DNA from: Microbacteriaceae bacterium
GTDB lineage: Bacteria > Actinomycetota > Actinomycetes > Actinomycetales > Microbacteriaceae
Reading direction: 5' to 3'
DNA length: 64,000 nt
Assembly: GCA_025464975.1 (NCBI GenBank)
Contig: JAODMT010000017.1
Location: 143,830 to 207,829 of the forward strand
Shown: piece after piece, positions 1 to 9,983 of the stretch
Position numbering within the stretch: the stretch's first letter is position 1
Layout of the letters: each line of letters begins with the position of its first letter
Translations under genes and position numbers: made by a program
The notes under the pieces: generated by a model
Databases searched by the model: none
Told to the model about the DNA's origin: nothing
The model's input: the letters and a program-made list of their open reading frames with translations, nothing else

Positions 1-831
1 ATTGATCGACTGCGGGCACAGCTCGCCGAGTTCCGGGCCGACGAGGCGGTCATCCTGACCTCGTTCCATCAGTCGCCCCTTCCGCTCGCCCTGATTCTCA
101 GGCTCGCAGGCATCGAGCGGATCACTGGAGTATCCGTGGACTACGCCGGAAGCCTGCTTGACGTGCGGCTCAGGCCTGGCGAGGACCTCGACGAGGAGCT
201 TCCCGAGGCGCTTCGGGCGCTCGCGATTGTGCGAGCGGCCGGCTTCACCATCGGGGCATCCGAGCAGGAACGACTTCGGCTCGTTCCGACGCCCGACGTG
301 AGTCCTCTCGTGCTCCCCGGACCGTACGTCGTCGTTCACCCGGGCGCGTCCGCCCCGTCGCGGCGGTGGCCGGCGCCACTCGCCGCTGCGGCGGTTCGTG
401 CGCTGACCGAGGATGGCCTCCGGGTGATCGTGACAGGTTCGACGGCCGAGCAATCGCTCACCGCCGAGGTCGCCGGAACCGACGGTCTCGACCTCGGCGG
501 TTCGCTCGAACTGCCACAACTTGCCTCAGTGCTCGCCGGCGCCTCCGTGGTTATCGCGGGAAACACCGGCCCAGCGCATCTCGCCGCGGCGGTCGGCACC
601 CCGGTCGTCAGTCTCTTCTCACCGGTGGTTTCCGCGACGCGCTGGGCGCCGTGGGGGGTTCCCTCTGTCGTCCTCGGCGACCAGGATGCGGCGTGCCGGA
701 ACAGCCGAGCACGCGAGTGCCCGATCCCGGGGCACCCCTGTCTTGCCTCGATTGGGGTCGACAGCGTTGTGGAGGCGTGTCACCTGTTGCTCGGCGATCG
801 CTCCCGCGTTGGAGCGGAGGCCACGGTATGA
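1..831 (+). CDS. GT9 family heptosyltransferase-like protein (5' truncated)
   Basis: The reading frame is open from the first base, so the N-terminus lies outside the window and only about 276 codons are visible. The C-terminal half carries the GT9 (ADP-heptose:glycan heptosyltransferase) signature NTGPAHLAAAVG, preceded by a VHPGAS segment that in this family begins the nucleotide-sugar binding domain. By family, it would transfer heptose from a nucleotide-heptose to a cell-surface glycan at the cytoplasmic side of the membrane. Its TGA overlaps the next ATG (ATGA), so it is translationally coupled to the following glycosyltransferase. The exact acceptor cannot be read from sequence. Confidence 0.85.
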   Translation: MDRLRAQLAEFRADEAVILTSFHQSPLPLALILRLAGIERITGVSVDYAGSLLDVRLRPGEDLDEELPEALRALAIVRAAGFTIGASEQERLRLVPTPDVSPLVLPGPYVVVHPGASAPSRRWPAPLAAAAVRALTEDGLRVIVTGSTAEQSLTAEVAGTDGLDLGGSLELPQLASVLAGASVVIAGNTGPAHLAAAVGTPVVSLFSPVVSATRWAPWGVPSVVLGDQDAACRNSRARECPIPGHPCLASIGVDSVVEACHLLLGDRSRVGAEATV

Positions 832-1841
832 GAGTCATGGTTTGGCACGTGCACGGCGGCTGGATGGACGCCTTCGTTCGGGGCGATCACGAGTATCTGA
901 TCCCCACGATGGAGAATCACCACGCCACCGGGCTCGGCGCGGGCGGGAGGAGTTGGCCAGCGAGTGTCAGCGAGCTGACGCCCAGAGACTTGGCCGAGGC
1001 GGACGTCGACGTCGTGGTGCTCCAACGTCTGGAGGAGCTCGAGGCATCCGAAAAGCTGCTCGGGCGTCGACTTGGCCGTGACCTGCCCGCGCTGTTCGTC
1101 GAGCACAACGCGCCCCGCGGGGATGTGCCGAACTCGCGGCATCCGCTAGCCGACCGCGACGACCTGACGATCGTGCACGTCACCCACTTCAACCGGCTGA
1201 TGTGGGACTGCGGCTCCACCCACACGACGGTCATCGAGCACGGCGTCCCCGACCCGGGCGAGCTTTACCGCGGCGATGCGGCCACCCTCGGAGTCGTCAT
1301 CAACGAGCCGGTGCGGCGCTGGCGGGTGACGGGATCCGACCTCATCGCGCCATTCGCCGCGGTCGCGCCGGTCGAACTGTTCGGCATGAAGACGGAACTG
1401 CTCGCGGACCGACTCGGCCTTGCCCGCGATCGACTGGTCGTGCGAGGCGACCTTCCGACCGACGAACTGCACGCCACGCTCGCGGGCTGCCGCGCCTACC
1501 TTCACCCGGTGCGCTGGACGTCCCTCGGGTTGGCCCTTCTCGAGGCCATGCACCTCGGGATGCCGGTCGTCGCGCTCGCGACGACCGAGGCGTACCGCGC
1601 CGTGCCTCCCGAGGCCGGATTCCTCTCGACCGATGTTGACGAACTCACCTCCGGGGTGCGGATTCTGATGAACGACCCCGAGGAGGCCGCGGCTCGAGGT
1701 CACGCGGCTCGGCTATTCGCGCTCGCCCATTTCGGACTGGACGCCTTCCTCGCACGGTGGACGACGGCACTCGATGACGCGGTCTCCCGCTCGCCTCGCC
1801 CGTCAGCGACCGCAATGACGGCAATGGAAAGGACACGATGA
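828..1841 (+). CDS. GT4-like glycosyltransferase
   Basis: This is a 337-residue GT-B type protein. The start chosen is the ATG at 828, which overlaps the upstream stop; the frame is open further upstream, but that part is antisense-like and lies inside the GT9 gene. The C-terminal domain has the GT4 pattern [17 protein letters not shown], in which the glutamate and following helix contact the donor phosphate. The N-terminal domain is short and lacks the usual glycine-rich GG loop, so it is a divergent member. It ends in an ATGATG overlap with the next GT4 gene. It probably adds one sugar of the same glycan; donor and acceptor are unknown. Confidence 0.75.
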   Translation: MRVMVWHVHGGWMDAFVRGDHEYLIPTMENHHATGLGAGGRSWPASVSELTPRDLAEADVDVVVLQRLEELEASEKLLGRRLGRDLPALFVEHNAPRGDVPNSRHPLADRDDLTIVHVTHFNRLMWDCGSTHTTVIEHGVPDPGELYRGDAATLGVVINEPVRRWRVTGSDLIAPFAAVAPVELFGMKTELLADRLGLARDRLVVRGDLPTDELHATLAGCRAYLHPVRWTSLGLALLEAMHLGMPVVALATTEAYRAVPPEAGFLSTDVDELTSGVRILMNDPEEAAARGHAARLFALAHFGLDAFLARWTTALDDAVSRSPRPSATAMTAMERTR

Positions 1842-3085
1842 TGCGGATTTCCATGGTCTCAGAACACGCCAGCCCGCTCGCCGCCCTCGGCGGTGTCGAT
1901 GCGGGCGGCCAGAACGTTCATGTCGCCGCCCTCGCCAAGGCCCTCGCCCGCCGGGGCGACGAGGTCACGGTCTACACACGACGGGATGACCCCTCCCTTC
2001 CGACCCGGGTGCGACTAGGTCACGGTGTCGAAGTCGTACATATCACCGCGGGACCGGCGCGTGCGATCCCGAAGGACCAATTGCTGCCATACATGGCTGC
2101 CCTTGCCGACGGTCTCCACGCCGACTGGTCAAGATCGCGGCCGGACGTCGTGCACAGCCACTTCTGGATGTCCGGAGTGGCGGCGTTGATCGCAGCCGGT
2201 CGCAGCACGCCGGCGCTCCCGGTGGTGCACACCTTTCACGCCCTCGGAGCAGTGAAACGCCGCCATCAGGGAGCGGACGATACGAGTCCGGTGGAACGGG
2301 AATGGCTCGAACCCCACGTGGGGATGCAGAGCGACGCGATCATTGCCACGTGCTCTGACGAAACCTTCGAGCTCAAGAAAATGGGGGTGCGAGCCAGCGC
2401 GATCTCGGTTGTGCCGTGCGGTGTCGACCTCGACCTGTTCGGAGCAACCGGGCCGGCCGAGTCACGCGGCCGTCGTCATCGCATCATGACCGTAGGCAGA
2501 CTGGTTCCGCGCAAAGGCGTCGGGCTCGCCATCGAGGCCCTCGCGCAATTGCGGGCTGAAGGCCTGCACGACGTCGAGCTCGTCATCGTCGGCGGCGCCG
2601 GCGACTCGAACGGCTCGGCCGAAGACCCGGAGCTTCGTCGACTCATCGGGCTCGCCCGCGCGCTTGGAGTTGATGATCGGGTCATCATCCGCGGCCAGGT
2701 GTCCCGGCCGGACATGCCGAAGGTCTTGCGCTCGGCCGATATCGTCGTGTGCGCTCCCTGGTACGAGCCATTCGGAATAGTCCCGCTCGAGGCGATGGCA
2801 TGCGGGGTGCCCGTCGTTGCGTCCACCGTCGGCGGACTCATCGACACGGTTGTCGACGGCGTGACCGGCGTTCACGTTCCGCCGCGAGACCCGGAGGCGA
2901 TCGCCTCGGCAGTCGGGGGCTTGCTCGGCGACGAGAGCCGCCGCCGGCGGCTCGCCGAAGCCGGCCTGAAGCGGGTGAAGAGGTATTCCTGGGATCGCGT
3001 CGCGTCCGACACCGCCCGAATTTACCGAGTCACCGCCGCTCGGACCGCCAGCGGGCCGATTTCGGCGACGGGAGGTTCCCGATGA
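1838..3085 (+). CDS. GT4 family glycosyltransferase
   Basis: This 415-residue protein is a canonical retaining GT4 enzyme. The N-terminus has the [12 protein letters not shown] acceptor-domain glycine loop seen in sucrose-phosphate-synthase-like and MshA-like proteins. The C-terminal domain has VGRLVPRKG and the [14 protein letters not shown] motif with the two conserved glutamates (E-x7-E). Length is normal for the family. The start overlaps the upstream stop, and the stop overlaps the ATG of the isomerase gene. It is likely a sugar transferase of the surface-glycan pathway. The MshA resemblance is only at family level and the context does not support mycothiol synthesis. Confidence 0.88.
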   Translation: MMRISMVSEHASPLAALGGVDAGGQNVHVAALAKALARRGDEVTVYTRRDDPSLPTRVRLGHGVEVVHITAGPARAIPKDQLLPYMAALADGLHADWSRSRPDVVHSHFWMSGVAALIAAGRSTPALPVVHTFHALGAVKRRHQGADDTSPVEREWLEPHVGMQSDAIIATCSDETFELKKMGVRASAISVVPCGVDLDLFGATGPAESRGRRHRIMTVGRLVPRKGVGLAIEALAQLRAEGLHDVELVIVGGAGDSNGSAEDPELRRLIGLARALGVDDRVIIRGQVSRPDMPKVLRSADIVVCAPWYEPFGIVPLEAMACGVPVVASTVGGLIDTVVDGVTGVHVPPRDPEAIASAVGGLLGDESRRRRLAEAGLKRVKRYSWDRVASDTARIYRVTAARTASGPISATGGSR

Positions 3086-3699
3086 CTCTGCATGAGGTGC
3101 TCACCGGTCCGGTTGAAACCATCCCCGGGGCGCTGAGCCACATCGAAGCCCTCCGTCCGGTATTGATCGCACTCGAGGCGCACGCGGCGCAACTGGATGA
3201 TTGGGGGCGGCGGCTCGCCGATCGGCTCCTGGTCGGCGGGCGGCTTCTCGTCGCGGGCAACGGGGGCTCGGCCGCCGAGGCGCAACACCTGACCGCCGAA
3301 CTGCTCGGTCGATTCGACGGCGAGCGCCGAGCATTCTCGGCCATCGCGCTGCACGCCGACACGTCGAGCATGACGGCGATCGGCAACGACTACGGGTTCG
3401 AGCACGTCTTCTCCCGCCAGGTGTACGGTCACGCTCGCGAGGGTGACGTGCTCATGCTTCTCTCCACGAGCGGAGCCAGCCCCAACCTGCTGCTCGCGGC
3501 GGAGGCCGGGCGGTCCTGCGGCGCCACGACGTGGGCCCTTACCGGCGAGGGACCGAACCCGCTCAGCCGGGTGGTCGACGAGTGCGTCTGCCTCCCCGGA
3601 CCGGCGGCCAACGTGCAGGAAGCGCACCTCGTTGCCGTGCACGCGATGTGCCGCTCCTACGATGCCGCGGTCGCCAAGGCGGAAGGGACGAACCCGTGA
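3082..3699 (+). CDS. gmhA: Sedoheptulose-7-phosphate isomerase (GmhA-type SIS protein)
   Basis: This is a 205-residue single-domain SIS protein. The [16 protein letters not shown] segment is the GmhA signature (phosphate-binding serine plus metal and active-site residues), and [10 protein letters not shown] is the SIS phosphosugar loop. By family, it converts D-sedoheptulose 7-phosphate to D-glycero-D-manno-heptose 7-phosphate, the first step of nucleotide-heptose synthesis. A GGAGG Shine-Dalgarno lies at 3071-3075 and the ATG overlaps the previous stop. Its TGA overlaps the GTG of the HldE-like gene, which would carry out the next step. The two genes side by side strongly support the function. 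Confidence 0.9.
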   Translation: MTLHEVLTGPVETIPGALSHIEALRPVLIALEAHAAQLDDWGRRLADRLLVGGRLLVAGNGGSAAEAQHLTAELLGRFDGERRAFSAIALHADTSSMTAIGNDYGFEHVFSRQVYGHAREGDVLMLLSTSGASPNLLLAAEAGRSCGATTWALTGEGPNPLSRVVDECVCLPGPAANVQEAHLVAVHAMCRSYDAAVAKAEGTNP

Positions 3700-5072
3700 C
3701 GATCGACGCGGCTCGGACGATCGTGGTGGTCGGCGATGTGCTGCTCGACGCTGATCTGTCCGGGCACTCCCACCGGCTCAGCCCAGACGCCCCCGTCCCT
3801 GTCGTCGACGCGCCGCAGACCCGGTTCCGGGCCGGGGGCGCCGGTCTCGCCGCGACGATGCTGCTGAGCGACGGGCGCCGCGTGCAGCTCGTCACCGCGC
3901 TCTCCGACGACGCCAGATCTGCGCAGTTGCGCGAGCAGCTCGCCGACGTGCCGCTGGTCTCGGGAGCATCCGGGGCGCCGACGCCGACCAAGACACGGGT
4001 AAGTGCAGGCGGTCATGCCATCGTGCGAATCGATGAGGGCTGCGAGCCCGCACCGCCACCGCGGGTGACGGAGCAGATGATCACCGCGATCGAGCGGGCG
4101 GACGCGATTCTCGTCGCCGACTACGGAAGAGGGGTCGCCGCTCATCCGCAGGTCAGGGCTGCGCTCCTCGCGCGGGGACGCCAGGTCCCGCTGGTGTGGG
4201 ATCCGCACCCCCGCGGGGCCGACCCTGTCGAAAGCGCATTCGTGGTCACCCCCAATCTCGACGAGGCCGCCTCCGCATCGGGGATCGCCGGAACCGGTAT
4301 GGATGCCGCGGCGCGAGCCGGCGAGGCGCTCAGGGGCCGGTGGGGTTGCCGCGCGGTCGCCGTCACGATGGGCGAGCACGGCGTAATGCTCTCGACGGCC
4401 GGCTCGTACCCGCTCGTCGTTGCCCCACCATCCGCCATTGCGGGCGACCCATGCGGAGCCGGCGACCGGCTCGCGGCCTCCCTCATCGGGCAGCTCGCGG
4501 ACGGTGAATCGCTCGAGGACGCGGTGGCAGCGGGCGTCGTCGACGCGACCGCGTTCCTCGCCGCAGGCGGTGTTCGCGGGATGGCGCTTCGGCCGGAGCC
4601 GATTCGGGTCAGCGGCGCCGTCGACGCGCTCCGGGTGGCGAGAGAGACGAAGGCACGCGGGGGAATCGTTGTGGCGACCGGCGGGTGTTTCGACCTCTTG
4701 CACGCCGGCCACGCCAGAACGCTGTCCGCCGCACGCGCGCTCGGCGACTGCCTCATCGTCTGCCTGAATTCGGACGCGTCCGTTCGGCGGCTGAAGGGTC
4801 CGGACCGACCAATTGTGGAGCAGGGCGACCGGGCCGATCTGCTCGCCTCGCTGCAGTGCGTCGATGCCGTGCTCGTGTTCGACGAGGACACGCCGGAGAT
4901 GGCGATGTCTCAACTGAAGCCAGACCTCTGGGTGAAGGGGGGCGACTACCGCGAGAGCGACCTGCCGGAGGCGGCGCTCCTCTCCGGCTGGGGCGGCAGC
5001 GTGATGACGGTTCCCTACCACCTCGGTCGCTCGACCTCCCGGCTGGCCTCGGCTCTCGCCGATGTCGGTTAG
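3696..5072 (+). CDS. hldE: HldE-like bifunctional heptose-phosphate kinase/nucleotidyltransferase (copy 1)
   Basis: The protein has 458 residues with a GTG start at 3696 overlapping the gmhA stop. The N-terminal two thirds form a PfkB/ribokinase-type kinase with GDPCGAGDR as the catalytic GAGD motif. The C-terminal ~135 residues form a cytidylyltransferase-like nucleotidyltransferase with GGCFDLLHAGH (the HxGH motif), SDASVRRLKGP and KGGDY. In the HldE family these domains phosphorylate heptose 7-phosphate at C1 and later transfer AMP. Compared with copy 2 (8487-9983), the kinase is shorter and its GAGD motif is less canonical. A separate GmhB phosphatase is not visible here and may lie to the left. 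Confidence 0.85.
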   Translation: MTIDAARTIVVVGDVLLDADLSGHSHRLSPDAPVPVVDAPQTRFRAGGAGLAATMLLSDGRRVQLVTALSDDARSAQLREQLADVPLVSGASGAPTPTKTRVSAGGHAIVRIDEGCEPAPPPRVTEQMITAIERADAILVADYGRGVAAHPQVRAALLARGRQVPLVWDPHPRGADPVESAFVVTPNLDEAASASGIAGTGMDAAARAGEALRGRWGCRAVAVTMGEHGVMLSTAGSYPLVVAPPSAIAGDPCGAGDRLAASLIGQLADGESLEDAVAAGVVDATAFLAAGGVRGMALRPEPIRVSGAVDALRVARETKARGGIVVATGGCFDLLHAGHARTLSAARALGDCLIVCLNSDASVRRLKGPDRPIVEQGDRADLLASLQCVDAVLVFDEDTPEMAMSQLKPDLWVKGGDYRESDLPEAALLSGWGGSVMTVPYHLGRSTSRLASALADVG

Positions 5073-5130
5073 TGCACGTCGGAGTACCTCACAATCGCCT
5101 GCTACCGGCAGGCACAAGGAAGGAAGTTTC

Positions 5131-5835
5131 ATGACCACGCTGTCGGCCACACCAATCGGACGAGTCCTCATCACGGGGGGAGGCTCCGGCCTCGGCGCGG
5201 CCGTCGCGGAAATTGTCACCCTGGCGGGCGGGAGCGCGATAGTTCTCGATCGGGACATCAGCCGGGTATCGGGATCGTCCGCATTCGAGGTGGACGTCTC
5301 GGACACCAGGGCGACCGAGTCGGCTGTCAGGGACATCTCCCGATCGTTCGATGGGCTCGACGCAGTAGTGACGGCGGCGGGCATCGACCGGTGCGGGCGG
5401 CTTGAGGACGTGCCGGCCGAGGAATGGGAGCGGGTGATCCGAGTCAACCTGCTTGGCACGGTTGCGGTGATCCGGGCCGCACTCCCCTCCCTCACCGAAA
5501 GTCACGGTCGGGTCGTCACCGTCGCCTCATCGCTCGCTCTCCGCGCCGTGGCCGACGCGACGGCATACTGTGCGTCGAAATTCGGAGTGCTGGGATTCTC
5601 TCGAGCGCTCGCGGCCGAAACTCGCGGCGAAATCGGCGTGACCACGCTCATTCCGTCGGGAATGCGCACCCGCTTTTTCGACGACCGAGATGAACAGTAC
5701 AAGCCGACGGATGATTCGATGCTCAACGACCCGGCCACAGTGGCGAATGCTGTGCTGTTCGCACTCGGCCAACCGCGAGGGAGCGAGGTTCGCGAATTGG
5801 TCATCTGCCACGAGCGGGAACCGTCCTGGCCGTGA
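5131..5835 (+). CDS. Short-chain dehydrogenase/reductase
   Basis: This 234-residue classical SDR has the cofactor loop GGGSGLGAAVAE near residue 14, an AAGID motif, and the catalytic YCASK (Tyr-x3-Lys) after a VASS serine. The ATG at 5131 follows an AAGGAAGG ribosome site. Family members reduce or oxidise carbonyls with NAD(P)H. It is not the extended-SDR type used as heptose epimerase (HldD), so a direct role in heptose activation is not shown. It follows hldE copy 1 after 58 bases, and its 3' end overlaps the convergent GT9 gene by 35 bases. Confidence 0.82.
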   Translation: MTTLSATPIGRVLITGGGSGLGAAVAEIVTLAGGSAIVLDRDISRVSGSSAFEVDVSDTRATESAVRDISRSFDGLDAVVTAAGIDRCGRLEDVPAEEWERVIRVNLLGTVAVIRAALPSLTESHGRVVTVASSLALRAVADATAYCASKFGVLGFSRALAAETRGEIGVTTLIPSGMRTRFFDDRDEQYKPTDDSMLNDPATVANAVLFALGQPRGSEVRELVICHEREPSWP

Positions 5836-6943
5836 GCGACATGGCGTCCTCGAAGACTGAGTCGATGGACACGTCGGCCACGAACGAGACGTCATGCTCG
5901 CAGCGCTCGGCCGACCAGCCGACCTGGGACGCGTCCCGACCGCACACCGGACACACCGTCGTCCAGCCCAGCTGGACGCGGTGCCGCTCCCGCCCGAGTG
6001 GCCCTGCATTGATCAGATTGCCGAACCAGTAGATTCCCACGGTCGGAACGCCAACGGCCTGGGCGAGATGCCGCGGTCCGCTGTCGTTTCCGACGAACAC
6101 GGTGGCCGAGGCGAGGATCCCCATGAGCGCCGGAATGCTGAGCCGTCCGGCCAGTGAGACAACGGCACCGGAGCCCCGGGTTGCCGTGTCGGCGATATGA
6201 CTCGCCAGTTCGACATCGGGGCCATCTCCGACGATTACCACCCGGAATCCCTCGCCCGTCAGCCGTACGGCGAGCGCGGCAAAGCACCCTGCCGGCCACC
6301 GCCTGCGTGGATCGGTTGCTCCCGGATGTACCACCGCGACGGGCGCATCGCCGGGATCACCAAGTAGATCGAGCGCGAGGTCGCCGGCAGCGCGATCCTC
6401 GTCGGTGACGGACAACCGCGCCTCAAGCATGACGGGACCCACGCCGGCGAGCCCGACAACTTCGAGCGCCCGCAGCGCCTCGTGTTGGTAGTAGAGGTAC
6501 GGGATGGTCCGTTCGAGCGGCTCCGCGTCCGCGGTGGCGCAGCCGATGCTGTGGGCGGCGAGGAGCCGGAGAAGGAACGGATTGGAGAAGCGCCCTCCCC
6601 CGTGAAGTTGCACGGCCAGATCGAACGTCCCGGCGTTCCGTGCGAAAAAGGCCTCGACCAGGTCGGGGTCGCTTTCGCCATCGCGGATGCCCGGAGCGAC
6701 CGGTACGGGCTCGAATCGGATGTCGACGGACAGCCGGTCGCGGATGATCTGCTCGTGAACGGGGCTGCCGAGCAGGGTGATGCCGGCCCGCGGATAGGCG
6801 GCGGCGAGCGCTTCAACCGCCGGGACGGCGAACAGGAGATCGCCAAGGCCTCCGCCCCGCAGCACCGCGATTCGGGCGACGGATTCAAATCGCTCGGACA
6901 GGGGCGCGACCGACGGCTGTGCTAACGGGGAAAGTGAGGTCAT
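5801..6943 (-). CDS. GT9 family heptosyltransferase-like protein
   Basis: This gene encodes 380 residues when started at the ATG at 6943. A longer in-frame extension to 7105 would run into the promoter region of the divergent aldehyde dehydrogenase and is basic and low in family similarity. GT9 features are the N-terminal LRGGGLGDLLFAVPAVEAL loop, VVHPGATDPRRRWP, and GNDSGPRHLAQAVG. Near the C-terminus a cysteine cluster (CPVCGRD, then ERCEHD) may bind zinc. It would transfer a heptose to a glycan. It is the only leftward gene in this locus and overlaps the SDR tail-to-tail. Confidence 0.87.
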   Translation of the reverse strand: MTSLSPLAQPSVAPLSERFESVARIAVLRGGGLGDLLFAVPAVEALAAAYPRAGITLLGSPVHEQIIRDRLSVDIRFEPVPVAPGIRDGESDPDLVEAFFARNAGTFDLAVQLHGGGRFSNPFLLRLLAAHSIGCATADAEPLERTIPYLYYQHEALRALEVVGLAGVGPVMLEARLSVTDEDRAAGDLALDLLGDPGDAPVAVVHPGATDPRRRWPAGCFAALAVRLTGEGFRVVIVGDGPDVELASHIADTATRGSGAVVSLAGRLSIPALMGILASATVFVGNDSGPRHLAQAVGVPTVGIYWFGNLINAGPLGRERHRVQLGWTTVCPVCGRDASQVGWSAERCEHDVSFVADVSIDSVFEDAMSLTARTVPARGR

Positions 6944-7081
6944 GCCTGAACAGTGCCCACCGCTGAGCGGCGTGAAACGCCGACGCGGCCGAAACTTCGG
7001 TGGTCGTGTAAAGGCGGCGGCTAGTGGGTATCGGGCCGGTAGAGACTGTGTCCAATAAAGACTGCGGCGGATGGAGAACGG

Positions 7082-8500
7082 ATGACGACGACCGATTTCG
7101 CGCAATCAGGTTCGGTTCAGGCACCCGAGCAGATCGTGATCACCGATCCTCGGGACGGGAGCGTCGTCGGCGGCGTGAGAGTGACTTCGGCGTCCGAAGT
7201 TTCGGCTCTCATCGGGAGCGGGCTTCGTGCCTTTGAGCGATGGTCCACGACGTCGCCGGCGGAACGCGGTGGCGCTTTGCGAGCGGCGGCCGGGGCGGTA
7301 ATCGAGCGCGAGGACGAACTCGCGGCCCTCAACGCTCGCGAGACCGGTCGACGGACCGGTGAGGCGCTCGCGGGGATCCGGGCCGGTGCGGATGCCCTTC
7401 TGCAGTATTCGGAGCTCGGTCCGCTCCACTTCGGCACCCGTCTGCTCGGCGGCGCGGATGCCCTGGACTACTCGGTGCCCGAGCCGCGCGGTCTCGTTGC
7501 CGTCATCACCCCGTGGAACGACCCGGTCGCCGTGTCGCTCGGTCTCATCGGCGCGGCTCTCGTCACCGGAAATGTGGTCGTCCACAAGCCGAGCGAACGG
7601 TGTCCGCATCTCGGCATTGCCCTCGGGGCCGCGCTGGAAGGAGCATTTCCCGCAGGCGTGATCTCGACCGTGAGCGGGGGCGCGACGGTCGGCGAGCTTC
7701 TCGTTCGGGACGAGCGGGTTTCCGCCGTCGCGCACGTCGGCTCGACACGGGCCGGCGAGGCGATTTCGCGCGCCGCGATGGGCACCGGGGCCCACGTCAT
7801 CCGGGAGAACGGAGGAAACGACGCGCTGGTCGTTGACGAGGACGTGAGCCCGCGTTGGGCTGCTCAACAGGCGGCGCTCGGTTGCTTTGCCAACTCCGGC
7901 CAGATCTGCACGTCGGTCGAACGGATCTTCGTTCACCGTCGCGTCGCGAACGCCTTCATCGTTCACCTGGTGTCCCAGGCGCGTCGCCTTACGGCGACCG
8001 GCGACCTTGGACCGCTCGTCGACGACGCGCTGAGAGACGCCGTGAACGCGCAGGTGACCGCCGCCATCGCCTCGGGAGCGAGAGCGCTAGTCGGCGGAAG
8101 CCCCCGGGACGGTTCCGGGTCCTACTATCCCGCGACCGTTCTGGTTGACTGCACCCCCGACATGACCATCATGAGGGAGGAGACGTTCGGTCCGGTGGCC
8201 CCGATCTGCATCGTCGAGACCTTCGAAGAGGGCCTCCGGCTGGCCGCCGCCGACCGGTACGGGCTGGCCGCCACCGTACTCACGGCGTCAATGAGTCACG
8301 CGATCGAGGCTGCTGCCCGCCTTCCCGTCGGGACCGTCAAGATCAACGCGGTGTTCGGCGGCGCGCCGGGCGGATCGGCGCAACCGCGCGGGGCGAGCGG
8401 GGCCGGTTTCGGCTACGGACCTGGCCTGCTCGATGAGCTGACCACAACCAAGGTCGTGCACATCGCCCTTCCGGGAGAGGGCGGCGATGACAACTGGTGA
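7082..8500 (+). CDS. NAD(P)-dependent aldehyde dehydrogenase
   Basis: This 472-residue protein belongs to the ALDH superfamily. TPWNDPVAVSLG begins the cofactor pocket, the general base is Glu about residue 242 (ENGGND), and the catalytic nucleophile is Cys about residue 276 (NSGQICTS). EETFGPVAP is the typical late motif. It would oxidise an aldehyde to an acid with NAD(P)+. It overlaps the start of the second HldE-like gene by 14 bases, so the two are co-transcribed, which suggests a role in the sugar pathway. The true substrate is unknown. Confidence 0.87.
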   Translation: MTTTDFAQSGSVQAPEQIVITDPRDGSVVGGVRVTSASEVSALIGSGLRAFERWSTTSPAERGGALRAAAGAVIEREDELAALNARETGRRTGEALAGIRAGADALLQYSELGPLHFGTRLLGGADALDYSVPEPRGLVAVITPWNDPVAVSLGLIGAALVTGNVVVHKPSERCPHLGIALGAALEGAFPAGVISTVSGGATVGELLVRDERVSAVAHVGSTRAGEAISRAAMGTGAHVIRENGGNDALVVDEDVSPRWAAQQAALGCFANSGQICTSVERIFVHRRVANAFIVHLVSQARRLTATGDLGPLVDDALRDAVNAQVTAAIASGARALVGGSPRDGSGSYYPATVLVDCTPDMTIMREETFGPVAPICIVETFEEGLRLAAADRYGLAATVLTASMSHAIEAAARLPVGTVKINAVFGGAPGGSAQPRGASGAGFGYGPGLLDELTTTKVVHIALPGEGGDDNW

Positions 8501-9983
8501 ACTGCCCGATAGCCTGTCCCCTCAGCTGGTCAGGCGCATCGCCGACGCCGGTATCACCGTCGCAGTCATCGGCGACGTCATCCTCGACGGCTGGTGGCAC
8601 GGACGGATCGAGCGGATGAGCCGGGAGGCACCCGCGCCGGTGGTTGAGGTGACGTCACGGCGCTACGCCCCGGGCGGCGCCGCCAACACCGCGCTTGCCC
8701 TCGCCTCCCTCGGCGCCCGTGTTCGAATCGCGGGAGCGGTCGGCGATGACGAGGCCGGCCAGATCCTGAGATCGATGCTGGATGCCGCCGGGGTCGACAC
8801 CGGGCTCCTGCTCAAGCAGGCGTCGCTCGGCACCACAACCAAAAACCGGGTCGTCTGCGACGACCAGATCCTGCTTCGCGTCGATGATGTACCGGGATCC
8901 CCCGTCGACGTGGCCGCCGAATCGCGCTTCTTAGACGCCGCTCTCGCCGCATCCACGGGCGCCGACGCCGAGATCATCTCGGACTATGGTGCGGGGCTGC
9001 TCGGGAACGTCACGCGCCAAGCCCTCGCCGATCGCACCGAGCGGCCGGCGCTCACCGTGGTGGACGCGCACGATCTCCGACTCTGGAGCGCACTAGCGCC
9101 GCACATTGTCACCCCGAACTTCGAAGAGTTATTCCGCGCCATCGGGGCGCAGAGCGCACCGCCCGTTCCCCGCGTGAACGCCGCGCTAGAGCACGCGGGC
9201 GAGTTGCTCGCCGCGTCCGGCGCCCGCACCGCCGTAGTCACGCTCGACCGCGAGGGAACCGTGGTGCTTTCGGCCGGCGACCCTCCGTACCGCACGTTCG
9301 CTCACCCGACGCCCGAGCGCCAGGCCTCAGGAGCCGGCGACACCTTCGCCGCCGCTCTCACGCTCGCCCGTGCGTATGGCGCCTCCCTCACCCTGGCTGC
9401 GGACTTCGCCCAGCTCGCGGCCGACATCGTCGTCGGGCGCCCGGCAACGGCCGTCTGCACGACGGACGACCTCACGTCACGGCTCGCGCAACCCGCAGAC
9501 CCAACCCTCAGCCTGGACGAACTCGAGCGGAGGGTCTCGGCGGATCGGGCCGCCGGGCAGCGGATCGTCTTCACCAATGGCTGCTTCGACGTCTTGCACC
9601 GTGGTCACATCGCGTCCCTGAGGCAAGCGAAGCAACTCGGCGGCGTGCTCGTCGTCGCGCTGAACGACGACGCTTCGGTCAGACGGCTTAAGGGCCCACG
9701 CAGGCCGGTCAACACGGCGAGCGATCGCGCGACGGTACTCGCCTCCCTCGAGTTCGTCGACTACGTCGTGGTTTTCGACTCGGACACACCAATCTCCCTG
9801 ATTGAGCGCCTCCGCCCGGATGTCTACGCCAAGGGCGGCGATTACACGCCGGACATGCTCGAAGAGACGCGTGTGGTGCGCTCCTACGGTGGCCAAGTGA
9901 AGATTCTCGACTACCTCCCGTCCCAGTCCACGACGGGACTCGTGGATCGGATTCGGTCCGATCTGATCATCTCGGACGGGTGA
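8487..9983 (+). CDS. hldE: HldE-like bifunctional heptose-phosphate kinase/adenylyltransferase (copy 2)
   Basis: A 498-residue protein with full HldE architecture. The PfkB kinase has VIGDVILDGWW, PGGAANTALALASLG and ASGAGDTFAAAL (catalytic GAGD). The C-terminal nucleotidyltransferase has NGCFDVLHRGH (HxGH), DDASVRRLKGP and AKGGDYTPD. It is closer to the family consensus than copy 1. By family it makes heptose 1,7-bisphosphate and then ADP-heptose from the 1-phosphate. It overlaps the aldehyde dehydrogenase upstream, and its TGA overlaps the GTG of the GT2 gene. Two complete copies in one locus may act on different heptose anomers or nucleotides. Confidence 0.88.
   Translation: MTTGELPDSLSPQLVRRIADAGITVAVIGDVILDGWWHGRIERMSREAPAPVVEVTSRRYAPGGAANTALALASLGARVRIAGAVGDDEAGQILRSMLDAAGVDTGLLLKQASLGTTTKNRVVCDDQILLRVDDVPGSPVDVAAESRFLDAALAASTGADAEIISDYGAGLLGNVTRQALADRTERPALTVVDAHDLRLWSALAPHIVTPNFEELFRAIGAQSAPPVPRVNAALEHAGELLAASGARTAVVTLDREGTVVLSAGDPPYRTFAHPTPERQASGAGDTFAAALTLARAYGASLTLAADFAQLAADIVVGRPATAVCTTDDLTSRLAQPADPTLSLDELERRVSADRAAGQRIVFTNGCFDVLHRGHIASLRQAKQLGGVLVVALNDDASVRRLKGPRRPVNTASDRATVLASLEFVDYVVVFDSDTPISLIERLRPDVYAKGGDYTPDMLEETRVVRSYGGQVKILDYLPSQSTTGLVDRIRSDLIISDG

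Noticed and set aside
3657..5495. A long open frame of 612 codons on the minus strand
   Set aside because: It lies opposite hldE copy 1 and the SDR, is rich in Arg, Gly and Ala, and has no motif; a shadow of high-GC coding DNA.
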